Assembly (NCBI GenBank): GCA_900541985.1
Contig: UQLX01000008.1
Coordinates: forward strand, 13,433 to 77,432
DNA length: 64,000 nucleotides
Origin: an uncultured Blautia sp.
GTDB taxonomy: Bacteria > Bacillota > Clostridia > Lachnospirales > Lachnospiraceae
Reading direction: 5' to 3'
The position numbers were made by a program, and so were the translations under genes. Each line of letters starts with the position of its first letter. The first letter of the stretch is position 1. Below the pieces are notes generated by a model that saw only the letters and a program-made list of their open reading frames with translations, was not told the origin of the DNA and ran no database searches. Positions 7,069 to 16,131 of this stretch are shown piece by piece.

Positions 7069-8553
7069 TCAGTCCAGAAGCTCTTTCACCGCTTCCGGAG
7101 TAAATACCACTTTCTGAATATGATCCACCTCAATCTGATAAAGAGCATTGGCTGCAAGATGCTCTGCTGCCTGTTCCAGGTCACGGATTCCGGAAGTATC
7201 GGAATATTTCCGGATCACTGCATCCAGAGCCTCTCCTTCAATGATACATTCATAATCCTTCAGCCCCATTCTTTTCAGTACCTTAGGCAGTGCAAATTTT
7301 GAAAAGATTACCTTTTTTTCTTCCGGTGTGTAATCCGGGATCTCGATCACGGCAAATCGTGACATCAGCGGTGCACTGATCTGAGATTTGTCATTGGCAG
7401 TCGCAATAGGATAAACGCCTGATGTCGGAACCATGCACTCCATGTAATTATCTGTAAATCCCAGATTATCCAGAAGTGTCAGCAGGACATCTGCCGGATT
7501 TCCATTCCCTTTTCCTGAAGCTGCTTTGTCAAGCTCATTAATAATAAACACAAGGTTCGATTCACCAGCCATAGAAAAAGCCTCTAAAATGATTCCCGGC
7601 TTAGCGTTGGCATAAACCCGGGAACTTCCGGTCAGCTGTTCCGGATCATTGATCGAGCTCATATCCAGTGTTGTCCAGGGCAGCTTGAGGATTTTTGCCA
7701 CCGCATAGGCAATCTGAGATTTTCCCGTTCCTGCAGGACCTACCAGAAGAAGACCATACGCCGGAAGTGTATGAGTCCTGTTGATCTGAATGATCGTCTC
7801 AATTATCCTCTGTTTTACTTTTTCCATCCCGTAAAGTGTTTCATCCAGAATCTTTCTTGCCTCATCCGGATCGATAGATTCAAAATAATTATTTTTCCAC
7901 TGGATGTTCATCATAATGGAAAGAGCTCTCTGTGCATGCCGCCGTTCCTCCTGAGAAACCTCAGCGGAGCGGGCAACTGCCAGATTTCTTCTTGCCCAGA
8001 GGCGGATATTATCCGGAAGCGTACGTCCCGCACAGGTCATAAAATCTGTAATGCTCTGGAGACTGGTAAGCTTCATATCGTCTCCATCCTCTATCTCATC
8101 CTCATCTGCAGGCAGTTCTGCCGGCGCACTGCTGGCAAAAAGCCTCTCGATCATATACTGAAGGAATCCGTCTTCTGCCGAAAGCTTTTTTCCTCCTCCA
8201 AAAGCAATTTCACGGATCCTGTAAACGCAGTATCCCTCTGCTCTGTTTTCTCCGGAAAGCCGCACATTGATCCGGTTTTCGCCCAGCCATCGGATCAGGC
8301 TTACAAAACGGGCATCCACCTTTAAAATGTCTGCGCTGACTGCCTCTTTTTCCTCTTTGAACTCGAAAGAAGTACGATGAACCGGATTGGTAAACACACC
8401 ACAGGAATGGTGTGACCACTGACACTTCTGGTTATCCAGGATCAGAATCGGCTTTTCCGGCGAAGCCTTGTCCTCATCAGACCGAATCGTAGTGTAGGTA
8501 CATTCTGGTGTTGTTCCCTTTTCCGGAGTGTGGTTAAAATCAAAAACTGGCAT
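7069..8553 (-). CDS. Lon-like AAA+ ATPase lacking a protease domain
   Basis: A 494-residue protein. The N-terminal 225 residues have no domain I recognise and include an acidic linker (149-160). Residues about 233-490 are an AAA+ module: LDETLYGMEKVKQRI before the core is typical of Lon, then Walker A GPAGTGKS (272-279), a Walker B-like LVFIINELD (334-342), sensor-1 Asn387 and arginine finger Arg399. The Walker B acidic pair is Asn-Glu, where Lon has Asp-Glu. There is no serine/lysine protease domain after the ATPase. It may unfold or remodel a partner. It lies 12 bp downstream of brnQ. The start follows AGGAGG. Confidence 0.82.
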   Translation of the reverse strand: MPVFDFNHTPEKGTTPECTYTTIRSDEDKASPEKPILILDNQKCQWSHHSCGVFTNPVHRTSFEFKEEKEAVSADILKVDARFVSLIRWLGENRINVRLSGENRAEGYCVYRIREIAFGGGKKLSAEDGFLQYMIERLFASSAPAELPADEDEIEDGDDMKLTSLQSITDFMTCAGRTLPDNIRLWARRNLAVARSAEVSQEERRHAQRALSIMMNIQWKNNYFESIDPDEARKILDETLYGMEKVKQRIIETIIQINRTHTLPAYGLLLVGPAGTGKSQIAYAVAKILKLPWTTLDMSSINDPEQLTGSSRVYANAKPGIILEAFSMAGESNLVFIINELDKAASGKGNGNPADVLLTLLDNLGFTDNYMECMVPTSGVYPIATANDKSQISAPLMSRFAVIEIPDYTPEEKKVIFSKFALPKVLKRMGLKDYECIIEGEALDAVIRKYSDTSGIRDLEQAAEHLAANALYQIEVDHIQKVVFTPEAVKELLD

Positions 8554-8565
8554 AAATTACCTCCT

Positions 8566-9900
8566 CTATTGTTTTTCTCTTTTTATCAAATCTGTCAGTA
8601 TTCCTGCCGCCGCCCCTGCCAGGGTAGGAAGCAGCCAGCCAAAGCCAGCCTCATATGCCGGAATCTTTCTTATAAGTAATGTAATCCCGGGCAGGATGAT
8701 CCCGTGCTGATCCATCACCGTAAGAATACTGCTGATCCCGCAGAAAACTGCTGACCATGGGTAAATTCTCTGAAATCTGCCAATCCAGGGATGAAGCAAA
8801 GCCAAAAGGATCAGCAGGATTGCCATTGGATATATTGCATTTAATACAGGAACAGAAAATTTAAGAATCTGATCCAGCCCTACATTTGCGATCACCATGG
8901 ACACAAATGCAAAAATCAGAACCCATCCCATATATCCGGGTTTTGGAAATACCTCTGCAAAATACTTTCCGCAGCAGCTGAAAAGTCCCACACAGGTATT
9001 AAAGCAGGCGATCACAAAAATCACCGCAAGGATCATCGTTCCCATTCTTCCAAAAAGCACATCTGCCATCGATACCAGCACTTCCGTTCCATTTGCGGCA
9101 TCCGGACATACGATTCCGGAAAGCTTCCCCACATAGTTCAGCATGGCATAAACAACCAGAAGAAAAATTCCCGCGATCCATCCGGCAGAAATGGTTTCTT
9201 TAATCACGGTCTTTTCTTTCTTTATTCCTTTTGCCTGAATATTCAGGGTCACGATCATGCCAAAATTCAGAGCAGCCAGCGTATCCATGGTCTGATAACC
9301 GTCCAGGAATCCCTGAACAGCAGCCCCCTGCTGATACAGACCGGACGGACTGGCGCCTGTGGGATCCAAAATGCCGTTTCCTCTTATGTTTTCTATGACA
9401 CTGGTGCCAAAAAGTACAACGATCAGCAGCAAAAGAACTGGGGTCAGCCGTTTTCCCAGATATTCTGTCAGCTTCTCCGGATGCATGGCAACCACTGCCG
9501 CGAGGCTGAAAAAAACAAGGGAATACAAAAGCTGCGGCAAGGAAGCCGAAACACCTTCCGGCATAAAGGGCAGTACCGCCATGGAAAAGGAAGTACTGGC
9601 CGTCCTTGGAATTGCAAGACAGGGACCGATTGCCAGATACAGAAGAAGAATATATCCAAATGCAAATTTCGGATGTACTCTCGACGCCAGTTTTTCAAGC
9701 CCTCCTGAAACCGTTACGGCGATCACGCCCAGAACAGGAATGCCTACAGCACTGACCGCAAATCCAAGAAATGCGATCCATGCATGTGTTCCTGCCTGAG
9801 CTCCCAGAAACGGTGGAAAAATCAGATTTCCGGCACCAAAGAACATGGAAAACAACGTGATCCCCATTAAAACTTTATTTTTTAAATTGAATTTCTCCAT
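8566..9900 (-). CDS. brnQ: Branched-chain amino acid:cation symporter BrnQ
   Basis: This 444-residue, 12-helix membrane protein takes up leucine, isoleucine and valine with a cation. The N-terminus MGITLFSMFFGAGNLIFPPF and the GKRLTPVLLLL stretch are typical of the LIVCS family, and length agrees. It starts at an ATG following AAAGGAG. It lies between topB (31 bp upstream) and the AAA ATPase (12 bp downstream) on the same strand, with no terminator in either gap, so the three may share a transcript although their functions are unrelated. Confidence 0.93.
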   Translation of the reverse strand: MEKFNLKNKVLMGITLFSMFFGAGNLIFPPFLGAQAGTHAWIAFLGFAVSAVGIPVLGVIAVTVSGGLEKLASRVHPKFAFGYILLLYLAIGPCLAIPRTASTSFSMAVLPFMPEGVSASLPQLLYSLVFFSLAAVVAMHPEKLTEYLGKRLTPVLLLLIVVLFGTSVIENIRGNGILDPTGASPSGLYQQGAAVQGFLDGYQTMDTLAALNFGMIVTLNIQAKGIKKEKTVIKETISAGWIAGIFLLVVYAMLNYVGKLSGIVCPDAANGTEVLVSMADVLFGRMGTMILAVIFVIACFNTCVGLFSCCGKYFAEVFPKPGYMGWVLIFAFVSMVIANVGLDQILKFSVPVLNAIYPMAILLILLALLHPWIGRFQRIYPWSAVFCGISSILTVMDQHGIILPGITLLIRKIPAYEAGFGWLLPTLAGAAAGILTDLIKREKQ

Positions 9901-9931
9901 TTTTGTTCTCCTTTAGAAGTTCCTTTCGAGC

Positions 9932-12124
9932 CTAATCCAGTCTGATTCCTGCAAGCGCCTGGGCAAATGCATTATTCACAGGCTCTTTTGCCTCTTTCTG
10001 CTGTTGTTTCAAATATTTCTGTACGTCTCTTTTATTTACACCGGCGCCCTCCTTTTTCCTTCTTGCCTGGAAAGAGGACAGTTTTTCTTTATATCCACAG
10101 GAGCAGACAAACGTTTCTTCCTTTCCTTTTACAATCATTTCCATACGTTTATGACATTTTGGACAGCGTGCATTGGTTGTTCTGGAAACCGTTTCCCGGT
10201 ATCCACATTCACGATCCTGGCACACCAGCATCCTGCTGTTTTTTCCATTGACTGCCAGAAGCCGTTTTCCGCAGTTGGGACAGATTTTATTTGTAATGTT
10301 GTCATGGCGGAAGGTTCCGTTTCCGGTTTTGATCTCATCAACGATCTCACAGGTATAATTCCGGATTTCTTTCAGGAACGTATCCTGCTTCAGCTTTCCT
10401 TTGGAAATATCCGCAAGCTTCTTTTCCCAGTCTGCGGTAAGCTCCGGTTTTTTCAGATCTTCAGGAACCAGTTCAAGAAGCTGCTTTGCCTTGGAAGTCA
10501 GGTAAATCTCATTTCCCTTTTTCTCCATCATAAAACTGTGGAAAAGCTTTTCGATAATATCCGCTCTGGTGGCAACGGTTCCCAGTCCTCCGGTTTCGCC
10601 CAGCGTTTTTGCCGCCTGGCGGTCTACGGCAGACAGATATTTCACAGGATTTTCCATCGCTGCAAGAAGGGACGCCTCTGTAAATCTTGCCGGCGGCTTT
10701 GTTTTTCCCTCTTTCAGACGGATGTCCCGGATCTTCAGTTTTTCTCCTTCTTTGTGCACCGGAAGACTCTGGTCTTTGATTTCCTGTTCATTTTCCTCCT
10801 CTTCATCCCGGTAATCCCCTTCATAAACTTCTTTCCACCCTGAAGAGATCACTGTTTTTCCGCTGGCAGCAAATACATAGCCACATGTCTCTGCCTCCAT
10901 GGCGGTCTGTTCATATTCAAAGGACGGATACAGAACGCTCAGGAAGCGGCGTACCACCATGTCGTAGATCTTTCTCTCTTCATTTGTCATATGGTCAAGC
11001 TGAACAAACTGTTCTGTGGGAATAATGGCATGATGGTCACTGACCTTTTTATCATCCACAAAGCTTCCGTTTACCTGGACCGGTTTATTCATAAGCGCAC
11101 CTGCCAGCTTCCGGTACGGTCCTGTGCCGCAGGCTTTCAGCCGTTCTTTTATGGTAGGTACTACATCCTTTCCGATGTAACGGGAATCTGTTCTGGGATA
11201 CGTAAGAACCTTATGATTTTCATAAAGTCTCTGCATAATGTTCAATGTCTCTTTGGCTGAAAATCCATATTTCTGATTTGCCTCTCTCTGCAGGGTCGTC
11301 AGATCATAAAGTCCCGGAGACTGGGTTTTCCTGGGCTTTTTTGTTACCGAAGTAATGGTCAGAGCCCCATTTTTTATCTTTTCCCGGATCTCCTCTGCTT
11401 TTTCCTTATGGAAAGTGCGAAAACTTCCGCTTTTCTGGTCTTTCCAGGTCCAGACCACATCTCCGGCATTTACTGTGATCCCATAATACTCCTTTGGCTG
11501 AAAATGGCGGATTTCTTCCTCACGCATAGCGATAATGGCAAGGGTAGGCGTCTGTACTCGCCCACAGGAAAGCTGTGCATTATATTTGCAGGTCAGTGCT
11601 CTCGTTCCGTTCATTCCCACCAGCCAGTCTGCCTCTGCTCTGGCAGCTGCAGCCTTATAAAGAGCATTGTATTCTCTTCCGTCCTTCAGGTTATGGAAAC
11701 CGTCTCGAATGGCTTTATCTGTTACCGATGAGATCCACAGACGGCGGATGGGCTTCTTACAGCCAGATTTATCAAGAATCCAGCGAGCTACCAGTTCCCC
11801 TTCTCTTCCTGCATCTGTGGCAATGATGATATCTCCTACATCTTTCCGGAAAAGCTGTGTTTTTACCGCATTATACTGTTTGGCAGTCTGACGGATCACC
11901 ACCAGCTTCATATGGTCAGGCATCATGGGAAGTGTACTCATATCCCACTTCATATATTTTTTGTCATATTCCTCCGGATCCGCAAGAGTTACAAGATGCC
12001 CCAGCGCCCAGGTCACAATATATTCCTTACCCTCCAGACACCCGTTTCCTTTCTGACTGCAGTGAAGAACTCTGGCAATATCTCTGGCAACCGAAGGTTT
12101 TTCTGCAATTACAAGTGATTTCAT
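9932..12124 (-). CDS. topB: DNA topoisomerase III
   Basis: This 730-residue type IA topoisomerase cuts and passes single strands. The TOPRIM domain occupies residues 1-140 with the metal-binding ATDAGREGE motif (102-110). The strand-cleaving Tyr309 lies in LTYPRTDSRY. The C-terminus (about 600-690) carries two zinc-ribbon-like cysteine sets, CPNCGKRL...CQDRECGY and CPKCHKR...CSCGY, then a basic tail. Many chromosomal and mobile-element topoisomerases of this type look alike; no transfer genes are nearby, so I read it as the chromosomal copy. The ribosome site is GAGAGG. Confidence 0.95.
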   Translation of the reverse strand: MKSLVIAEKPSVARDIARVLHCSQKGNGCLEGKEYIVTWALGHLVTLADPEEYDKKYMKWDMSTLPMMPDHMKLVVIRQTAKQYNAVKTQLFRKDVGDIIIATDAGREGELVARWILDKSGCKKPIRRLWISSVTDKAIRDGFHNLKDGREYNALYKAAAARAEADWLVGMNGTRALTCKYNAQLSCGRVQTPTLAIIAMREEEIRHFQPKEYYGITVNAGDVVWTWKDQKSGSFRTFHKEKAEEIREKIKNGALTITSVTKKPRKTQSPGLYDLTTLQREANQKYGFSAKETLNIMQRLYENHKVLTYPRTDSRYIGKDVVPTIKERLKACGTGPYRKLAGALMNKPVQVNGSFVDDKKVSDHHAIIPTEQFVQLDHMTNEERKIYDMVVRRFLSVLYPSFEYEQTAMEAETCGYVFAASGKTVISSGWKEVYEGDYRDEEEENEQEIKDQSLPVHKEGEKLKIRDIRLKEGKTKPPARFTEASLLAAMENPVKYLSAVDRQAAKTLGETGGLGTVATRADIIEKLFHSFMMEKKGNEIYLTSKAKQLLELVPEDLKKPELTADWEKKLADISKGKLKQDTFLKEIRNYTCEIVDEIKTGNGTFRHDNITNKICPNCGKRLLAVNGKNSRMLVCQDRECGYRETVSRTTNARCPKCHKRMEMIVKGKEETFVCSCGYKEKLSSFQARRKKEGAGVNKRDVQKYLKQQQKEAKEPVNNAFAQALAGIRLD

Positions 12125-12228
12125 AGATGCTTACCTCTCATATATGTTATTCTGACATTTCTCACAGAAATCATTTCTCCGTCTGTGAGAAACATTTTTT
12201 GCATAAAAGGATTGTAACACGACATGCA

Positions 12229-12257
12229 GAAAAATGCCATGGTAAACCCCATGGCAT
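12229..12257 (-). terminator. Terminator after response regulator
   Basis: ATGCCATGG and CCATGGCAT (12234-12257) form a 9-bp stem with a 6-nt loop, followed on the minus strand by TTTTTC. It separates the response regulator from topB. Confidence 0.8.
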
Positions 12258-12301
12258 CTGTTTTTCTCTTATTTTTCTGATAACCTTCCGGACTGCAGCT
12301 G

Positions 12302-12967
12302 TTATTTTCCCATCTTATATCCGATTCCCCGGACTGTTTCGATAAGGTCACCGGCTTCTCCCAGTTTCTGGCGCAGGGTACGGATATGGACATCTACCGT
12401 TCTGCTCTCCCCGTCAAATTCATAGCCCCAGATCTGATTGAGAAGCTGTGTTCTGGACAGCACCATACCGCTGTTTTTCAGCAGGAGACAAAGCATCTCA
12501 TATTCTTTCAGAGTCAGACTGACTGGTTCTTTATTTACCGTTACTATATGTCTGGAGGGACATACGTACAGACTTCCGACCCGGTATTCTTCTGCTCCTT
12601 TATCCTCTGCCCTGCGAAGCCTTGCACGGATCCTGGAGATCAGCTCCATCATGCGGAACGGCTTGGGAATATAATCGTCTGCACCACTGTCAAGCCCCAT
12701 GACCGTATCATATTCACTGCCTCTTGCCGTAAGCATGATTACCGGCAGCTTTCTGGTATCCGGTCTTGCCCTTAATTTCTTTAATATGGAAAGCCCGTCC
12801 TCCTCTGGAAGCATAATATCCAGCAGAATCAAAGCCGGAAGCTCTTTCTCCATTTCTTTCCAGAACAGTGAAGGCTTTTCAAACCCTTTTGCATCCATGT
12901 CCTGACTTTTTAGTGTATATACCACAAGCTCTCTGATACTTTCATCATCTTCAACCAGATAGATCAT
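12302..12967 (-). CDS. PhoB/OmpR-type response regulator, orphan
   Basis: A 221-residue response regulator. The receiver domain (1-115) has the acidic pair Glu6-Asp7-Asp8 and phospho-acceptor Asp50 in LILLDIMLP. The C-terminal winged helix (about 128-220) has SLTLKEYEMLCLLLKN and the TVDVHIRTLRQKL recognition segment, close to PhoB and WalR. No histidine kinase is encoded next to it: topB lies downstream across a terminator and a divergent lipid kinase upstream. The partner kinase must be elsewhere. A phosphate-starvation role is possible from the PhoB resemblance but unproven. Confidence 0.92.
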   Translation of the reverse strand: MIYLVEDDESIRELVVYTLKSQDMDAKGFEKPSLFWKEMEKELPALILLDIMLPEEDGLSILKKLRARPDTRKLPVIMLTARGSEYDTVMGLDSGADDYIPKPFRMMELISRIRARLRRAEDKGAEEYRVGSLYVCPSRHIVTVNKEPVSLTLKEYEMLCLLLKNSGMVLSRTQLLNQIWGYEFDGESRTVDVHIRTLRQKLGEAGDLIETVRGIGYKMGK

Positions 12968-13046
12968 CTGTTTACCTCCGGTTTCTCTCTTTTTTTACAG
13001 TATAATTTTCCTTCGTTAAATTTTCGGCAGGCTTCCGGTTAAATGA

Positions 13047-13075
13047 TTGTAAAATCCTGTCTGAAATGGTATGAT
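13047..13075 (+). promoter_or_regulatory. Promoter of lipid kinase gene
   Basis: TTGTAA (13047-13052), a 17-bp spacer and TATGAT (13070-13075) lie about 25 bp upstream of the start codon, with AGGAGG between. Confidence 0.6.
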
Positions 13076-13100
13076 AGACTGAAATCTACAGGAGGATGCC

Positions 13101-14027
13101 ATGTATTATTTTATCGTAAATCCGAATTCCCGCTCCGGAAAAGGAGCCGATATATGGAAAGCTCTGAGCAAAAGTCTGGATCAAAGAAACATACCCTATC
13201 AGGCCTGGCTGACAAAGTGCACCGGTCATGCCACAGAGCTGGCAGAAAAAATAAGTGCCTCTGCGGACGAAACTCACGGGATCACTCTGATCGCTGTAGG
13301 CGGTGACGGAACCATTCAGGAAGTACTGACCGGACTCAAAAATCTTCCGTTTGTCCGCTTCGGTTACATTCCCACCGGCTCCGGCAATGACTTTTGCCGC
13401 AGCATGCAGCTTCCCGGCAGGCCGGAGGAGGCTCTGGAAACCATACTCCATTCTGAAAAAACAGTGCCTGTGGATATATCCGAAATCACCTGCAACGGTT
13501 TTACCAGCCGTTTTGCCGTCAGCTGCGGTATTGGATTTGACGCGGCCGTCTGCCACGAGATCAGTGTTTCTCCTCTCAAAAAGGCGCTGAATCATCTGGG
13601 ACTTGGCAAACTTTCCTATCTCCTCATTGGTATCAGGCAGCTTTTGTCTCTGCCTCCCACTTCCATTTCCATAGACACGGATGCCGACATGGAACGCACT
13701 TATGACAAAGTTTTTCTTACTGCAGTCATGAATCAGAAATATGAGGGCGGAGGTTTCCGCTTCTGTCCCTGTGCAGACCCCTCAGATGGTCTTCTTGATG
13801 TATTTGTGGTCGAAGGTATGGGAAGGCTCCGTCTGATCTTCTGCCTTTTCCTTTCCATTTTTGGCAGACACACCTGTTTTCGGGGAGTCCACCTGCTGCG
13901 CTGCCAGAAGATCAGGGTCAAAAGTTCAAAATCCCTTGCCATACATAGAGACGGAGAGTCCGCCGGACTCGGAACTGAATTTACCGTTTCACTGACAAAA
14001 GAAAAACTGCAGGTCATCATTCCCTGA
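13101..14027 (+). CDS. YegS/DgkB-type lipid kinase (diacylglycerol kinase family)
   Basis: A 308-residue ATP-dependent lipid kinase of the DAGK catalytic-domain family, which phosphorylates diacylglycerol or related lipids for phosphatidic acid recycling. Visible motifs are NPNSRSGKG near the N-terminus, the nucleotide-binding GGDGTIQEVLTGL (around 75-87) and PTGSGNDFCRS. Length fits YegS/BmrU relatives. The stop codon falls within the terminator hairpin. It is a single-gene unit, divergent from the response regulator and convergent with the glycosyltransferase. The exact lipid is not readable from sequence. Confidence 0.9.
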   Translation: MYYFIVNPNSRSGKGADIWKALSKSLDQRNIPYQAWLTKCTGHATELAEKISASADETHGITLIAVGGDGTIQEVLTGLKNLPFVRFGYIPTGSGNDFCRSMQLPGRPEEALETILHSEKTVPVDISEITCNGFTSRFAVSCGIGFDAAVCHEISVSPLKKALNHLGLGKLSYLLIGIRQLLSLPPTSISIDTDADMERTYDKVFLTAVMNQKYEGGGFRFCPCADPSDGLLDVFVVEGMGRLRLIFCLFLSIFGRHTCFRGVHLLRCQKIRVKSSKSLAIHRDGESAGLGTEFTVSLTKEKLQVIIP

Positions 14028-14044
14028 TGATCTGCAGTTTTTTA
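14003..14044 (+). terminator. Terminator overlapping the lipid kinase stop
   Basis: An AAACTGCAG-(G)-TCATCA / TGATGA-TCTGCAGTTT stem with a five-base loop and a following T-run. The TGA stop (14025-14027) is inside the hairpin. The right arm abuts the convergent glycosyltransferase stop, so the hairpin probably serves both directions. Confidence 0.85.
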
Positions 14045-15061
14045 TTAGTTAAAGCCATAAAATTTCTGACAGAGCTTATAGGCCGCAATGAATGTTTTGC
14101 GCCCTCCCTTGCCGGGAAGGTTGGAAGCGCATCCCATGATTCCCCAGCGCAGTCTGTAATAAACGCGGCGGTCTTCTTCCCTTATATATTCCATCAGCTC
14201 TTTCTTTTTATCAAGCGCCTCCTGCGTTTCCGCGCGGATCAGCATGACGGAAGAAATCGTTGTGATGATTTCCAGATAGCTGAGCATATATTTCCTCAGA
14301 TGACGTCGGTTGTTAAATTTGATCTTATGGAATACATCTACCATGATCCTGTTTACACGAAGCTGCTGATCGATCCTTTTGATCATCACTTTTTCATTAA
14401 CAGACTGATCGTCACGTCCGATGAAATATCTGTAGAAATTCACGTCCAGATAATACATCTTTTTGACATAGGGAAGAGGTTCAAATGCAAAGATATTATC
14501 CACATAAAAAGTATGCTTAGGAAGCTCCAGTCCACATTCATGGAGAAGCTTGGTGCGGTAGATCATGGAGTGCATAAGAAGATATTTTCCCTTATGCATA
14601 TGTACCTTGTCCCATCCGAAGATCTCGTTGACCGGAAGGCAGTGCCTGTACTGCATCACTCTTTTTCTTTTGGCTCCCTGCTTCTCATAAACAAAGTTGC
14701 TGATCAGAAGGTCTACCGTCTCCGGTCCTCTGATCAGATCGCTGAGAGTCTTAAGAATCTGTGCATAAGCCTCTGCATTTACCCAGTCGTCACTGTCGAC
14801 AACCTTAAAGTAAAGTCCTGTCGCATTGCGGATCCCGGCGTTTACCGCTTCTCCGTGACCACCGTTTTCCTGATGGATGGCTTTCACAATCGTCGGATAT
14901 TTTCTTTCATAAGAATCTGCAATCTCCGCTGTTCTGTCAGAGGATCCGTCGTTTACCACAAGAATCTCCACGTCTTCTCCGCCTGCAAGCAGAGAATCAA
15001 TGCATTTTTCCATATAAGACTCTGAATTATAGCAGGGAATTGCAATACTTAACAGTTTCAT
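14045..15061 (-). CDS. Family 2 glycosyltransferase
   Basis: A 338-residue inverting GT-A glycosyltransferase. The N-terminus reads SIAIPCYNSESYMEKCIDSL, followed by VVNDGSSDRT and the metal-binding VDSDDWVN, all typical of GT2. Substrate is unknown; the relatives add sugars to cell-wall or capsular polymers. Its ATG overlaps the TGA of mutY by 4 bp, so it is the last gene of an sfsA-mutY-GT2 operon. No membrane segment is evident. Confidence 0.9.
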   Translation of the reverse strand: MKLLSIAIPCYNSESYMEKCIDSLLAGGEDVEILVVNDGSSDRTAEIADSYERKYPTIVKAIHQENGGHGEAVNAGIRNATGLYFKVVDSDDWVNAEAYAQILKTLSDLIRGPETVDLLISNFVYEKQGAKRKRVMQYRHCLPVNEIFGWDKVHMHKGKYLLMHSMIYRTKLLHECGLELPKHTFYVDNIFAFEPLPYVKKMYYLDVNFYRYFIGRDDQSVNEKVMIKRIDQQLRVNRIMVDVFHKIKFNNRRHLRKYMLSYLEIITTISSVMLIRAETQEALDKKKELMEYIREEDRRVYYRLRWGIMGCASNLPGKGGRKTFIAAYKLCQKFYGFN

Positions 15062-16131
15062 TTAACTTCCTCCTTCATGTACTTCACATAAGCGCCGAAT
15101 GCAGATGGAATGGCATACTGCATTTCAGACTGCTTTTTATCTGCAAAAATCAGTTTTCTGTTTGTTATCGGTTCCAGAGAGGATACTCTTATGAGATATC
15201 CGGTCATTCTCCATTCAATGTGGGAAAAAATGTGCTTTGCCGGCTCCAGTTCCCTGATAAACAAAGGTTCCAGATCCATATCTTTTACTTTTTCCAGTGC
15301 TTCCTCCTGAGTCAGGCATCCTTTTATATTCGGAAGCTCATACAGGCCTGCCAGAAGACCTCTGGACGGACGTTTCTGTATGGCAGTCCTCTCCCCGTCC
15401 TGAATCACCAGCACTGTCCTGTCTTCAATCCTGCGTGCCTTCTTGGGCGCTTTTACCGGAATTTCCTCTGTGGTGCCATGGAGCTGTGCCATGCACAGCT
15501 TCTGTACCGGACATTCCGTACATCTAGGCTGACCATTTGGCACACAAACTACCGCGCCAAGCTCCATCAGGGCCTGATTCAGATCGCCCGGGCAGTCCGA
15601 AGGCATAATCTCAAGAAGCATCTGTTCCATATTTTTCCGGACAGACTGCTTCATGATGTCTTCTCTGCTCTCCCGAATTCTGGAAAGCACCCGAAGAACA
15701 TTTCCGTCTACTGCCGGAACCGGAATTCCATATGCAATAGAGGCAATGGCTCCGGCTGTATAACTCCCTATTCCTTTTAACGAGAGAAGCGCTTCATAGG
15801 ATTCAGGAAGTTTTCCGTTATATTCTGTCACAACTGTCCGGGCCGCTTCCTGCATGTTCCGGACACGATTATAATACCCCAGTCCTTCCCAAAGCTTCAT
15901 CAGTTTTTCTTCCGGACAATCTGCAAGAGCACGTACATCCGGAAGTTCTGTAATAAAACGGATAAAATATGGCTTCACTGCCTCCACCCGGGTCTGCTGC
16001 AGCATAATCTCCGATACCCAGGTATAATAGGCATTCTGCTGGTCTCTCCATGGAAGAATCCGTTTGTTGATCTGGTACCATTCAAGCAGAGGGCGCACAA
16101 ATTCGTCTGACATATGTGATTTAAGTTCCAT
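15058..16131 (-). CDS. mutY: Adenine DNA glycosylase MutY
   Basis: This 357-residue glycosylase removes adenine mispaired with 8-oxoguanine. The catalytic Glu lies in SEIMLQQTRV (around 41), the helix-hairpin-helix is LKGIGSYTAGAI (119-129) and the GPD Asp is Asp142 in PAVDGNVLRV. Four cysteines (196, 204, 207, 213) bind the [4Fe-4S] cluster; the first gap is seven residues, one longer than in E. coli MutY. The C-terminal NUDIX-like domain that reads 8-oxoG starts near 230. The gene overlaps sfsA by 11 bp and the glycosyltransferase by 4 bp. Confidence 0.95.
   Translation of the reverse strand: MELKSHMSDEFVRPLLEWYQINKRILPWRDQQNAYYTWVSEIMLQQTRVEAVKPYFIRFITELPDVRALADCPEEKLMKLWEGLGYYNRVRNMQEAARTVVTEYNGKLPESYEALLSLKGIGSYTAGAIASIAYGIPVPAVDGNVLRVLSRIRESREDIMKQSVRKNMEQMLLEIMPSDCPGDLNQALMELGAVVCVPNGQPRCTECPVQKLCMAQLHGTTEEIPVKAPKKARRIEDRTVLVIQDGERTAIQKRPSRGLLAGLYELPNIKGCLTQEEALEKVKDMDLEPLFIRELEPAKHIFSHIEWRMTGYLIRVSSLEPITNRKLIFADKKQSEMQYAIPSAFGAYVKYMKEEVK

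Noticed and set aside
12121..12393. A 90-codon minus-strand frame between topB and the response regulator
   Set aside because: It crosses the terminator at 12229-12257 and overlaps the 3' end of the regulator; no recognisable protein.
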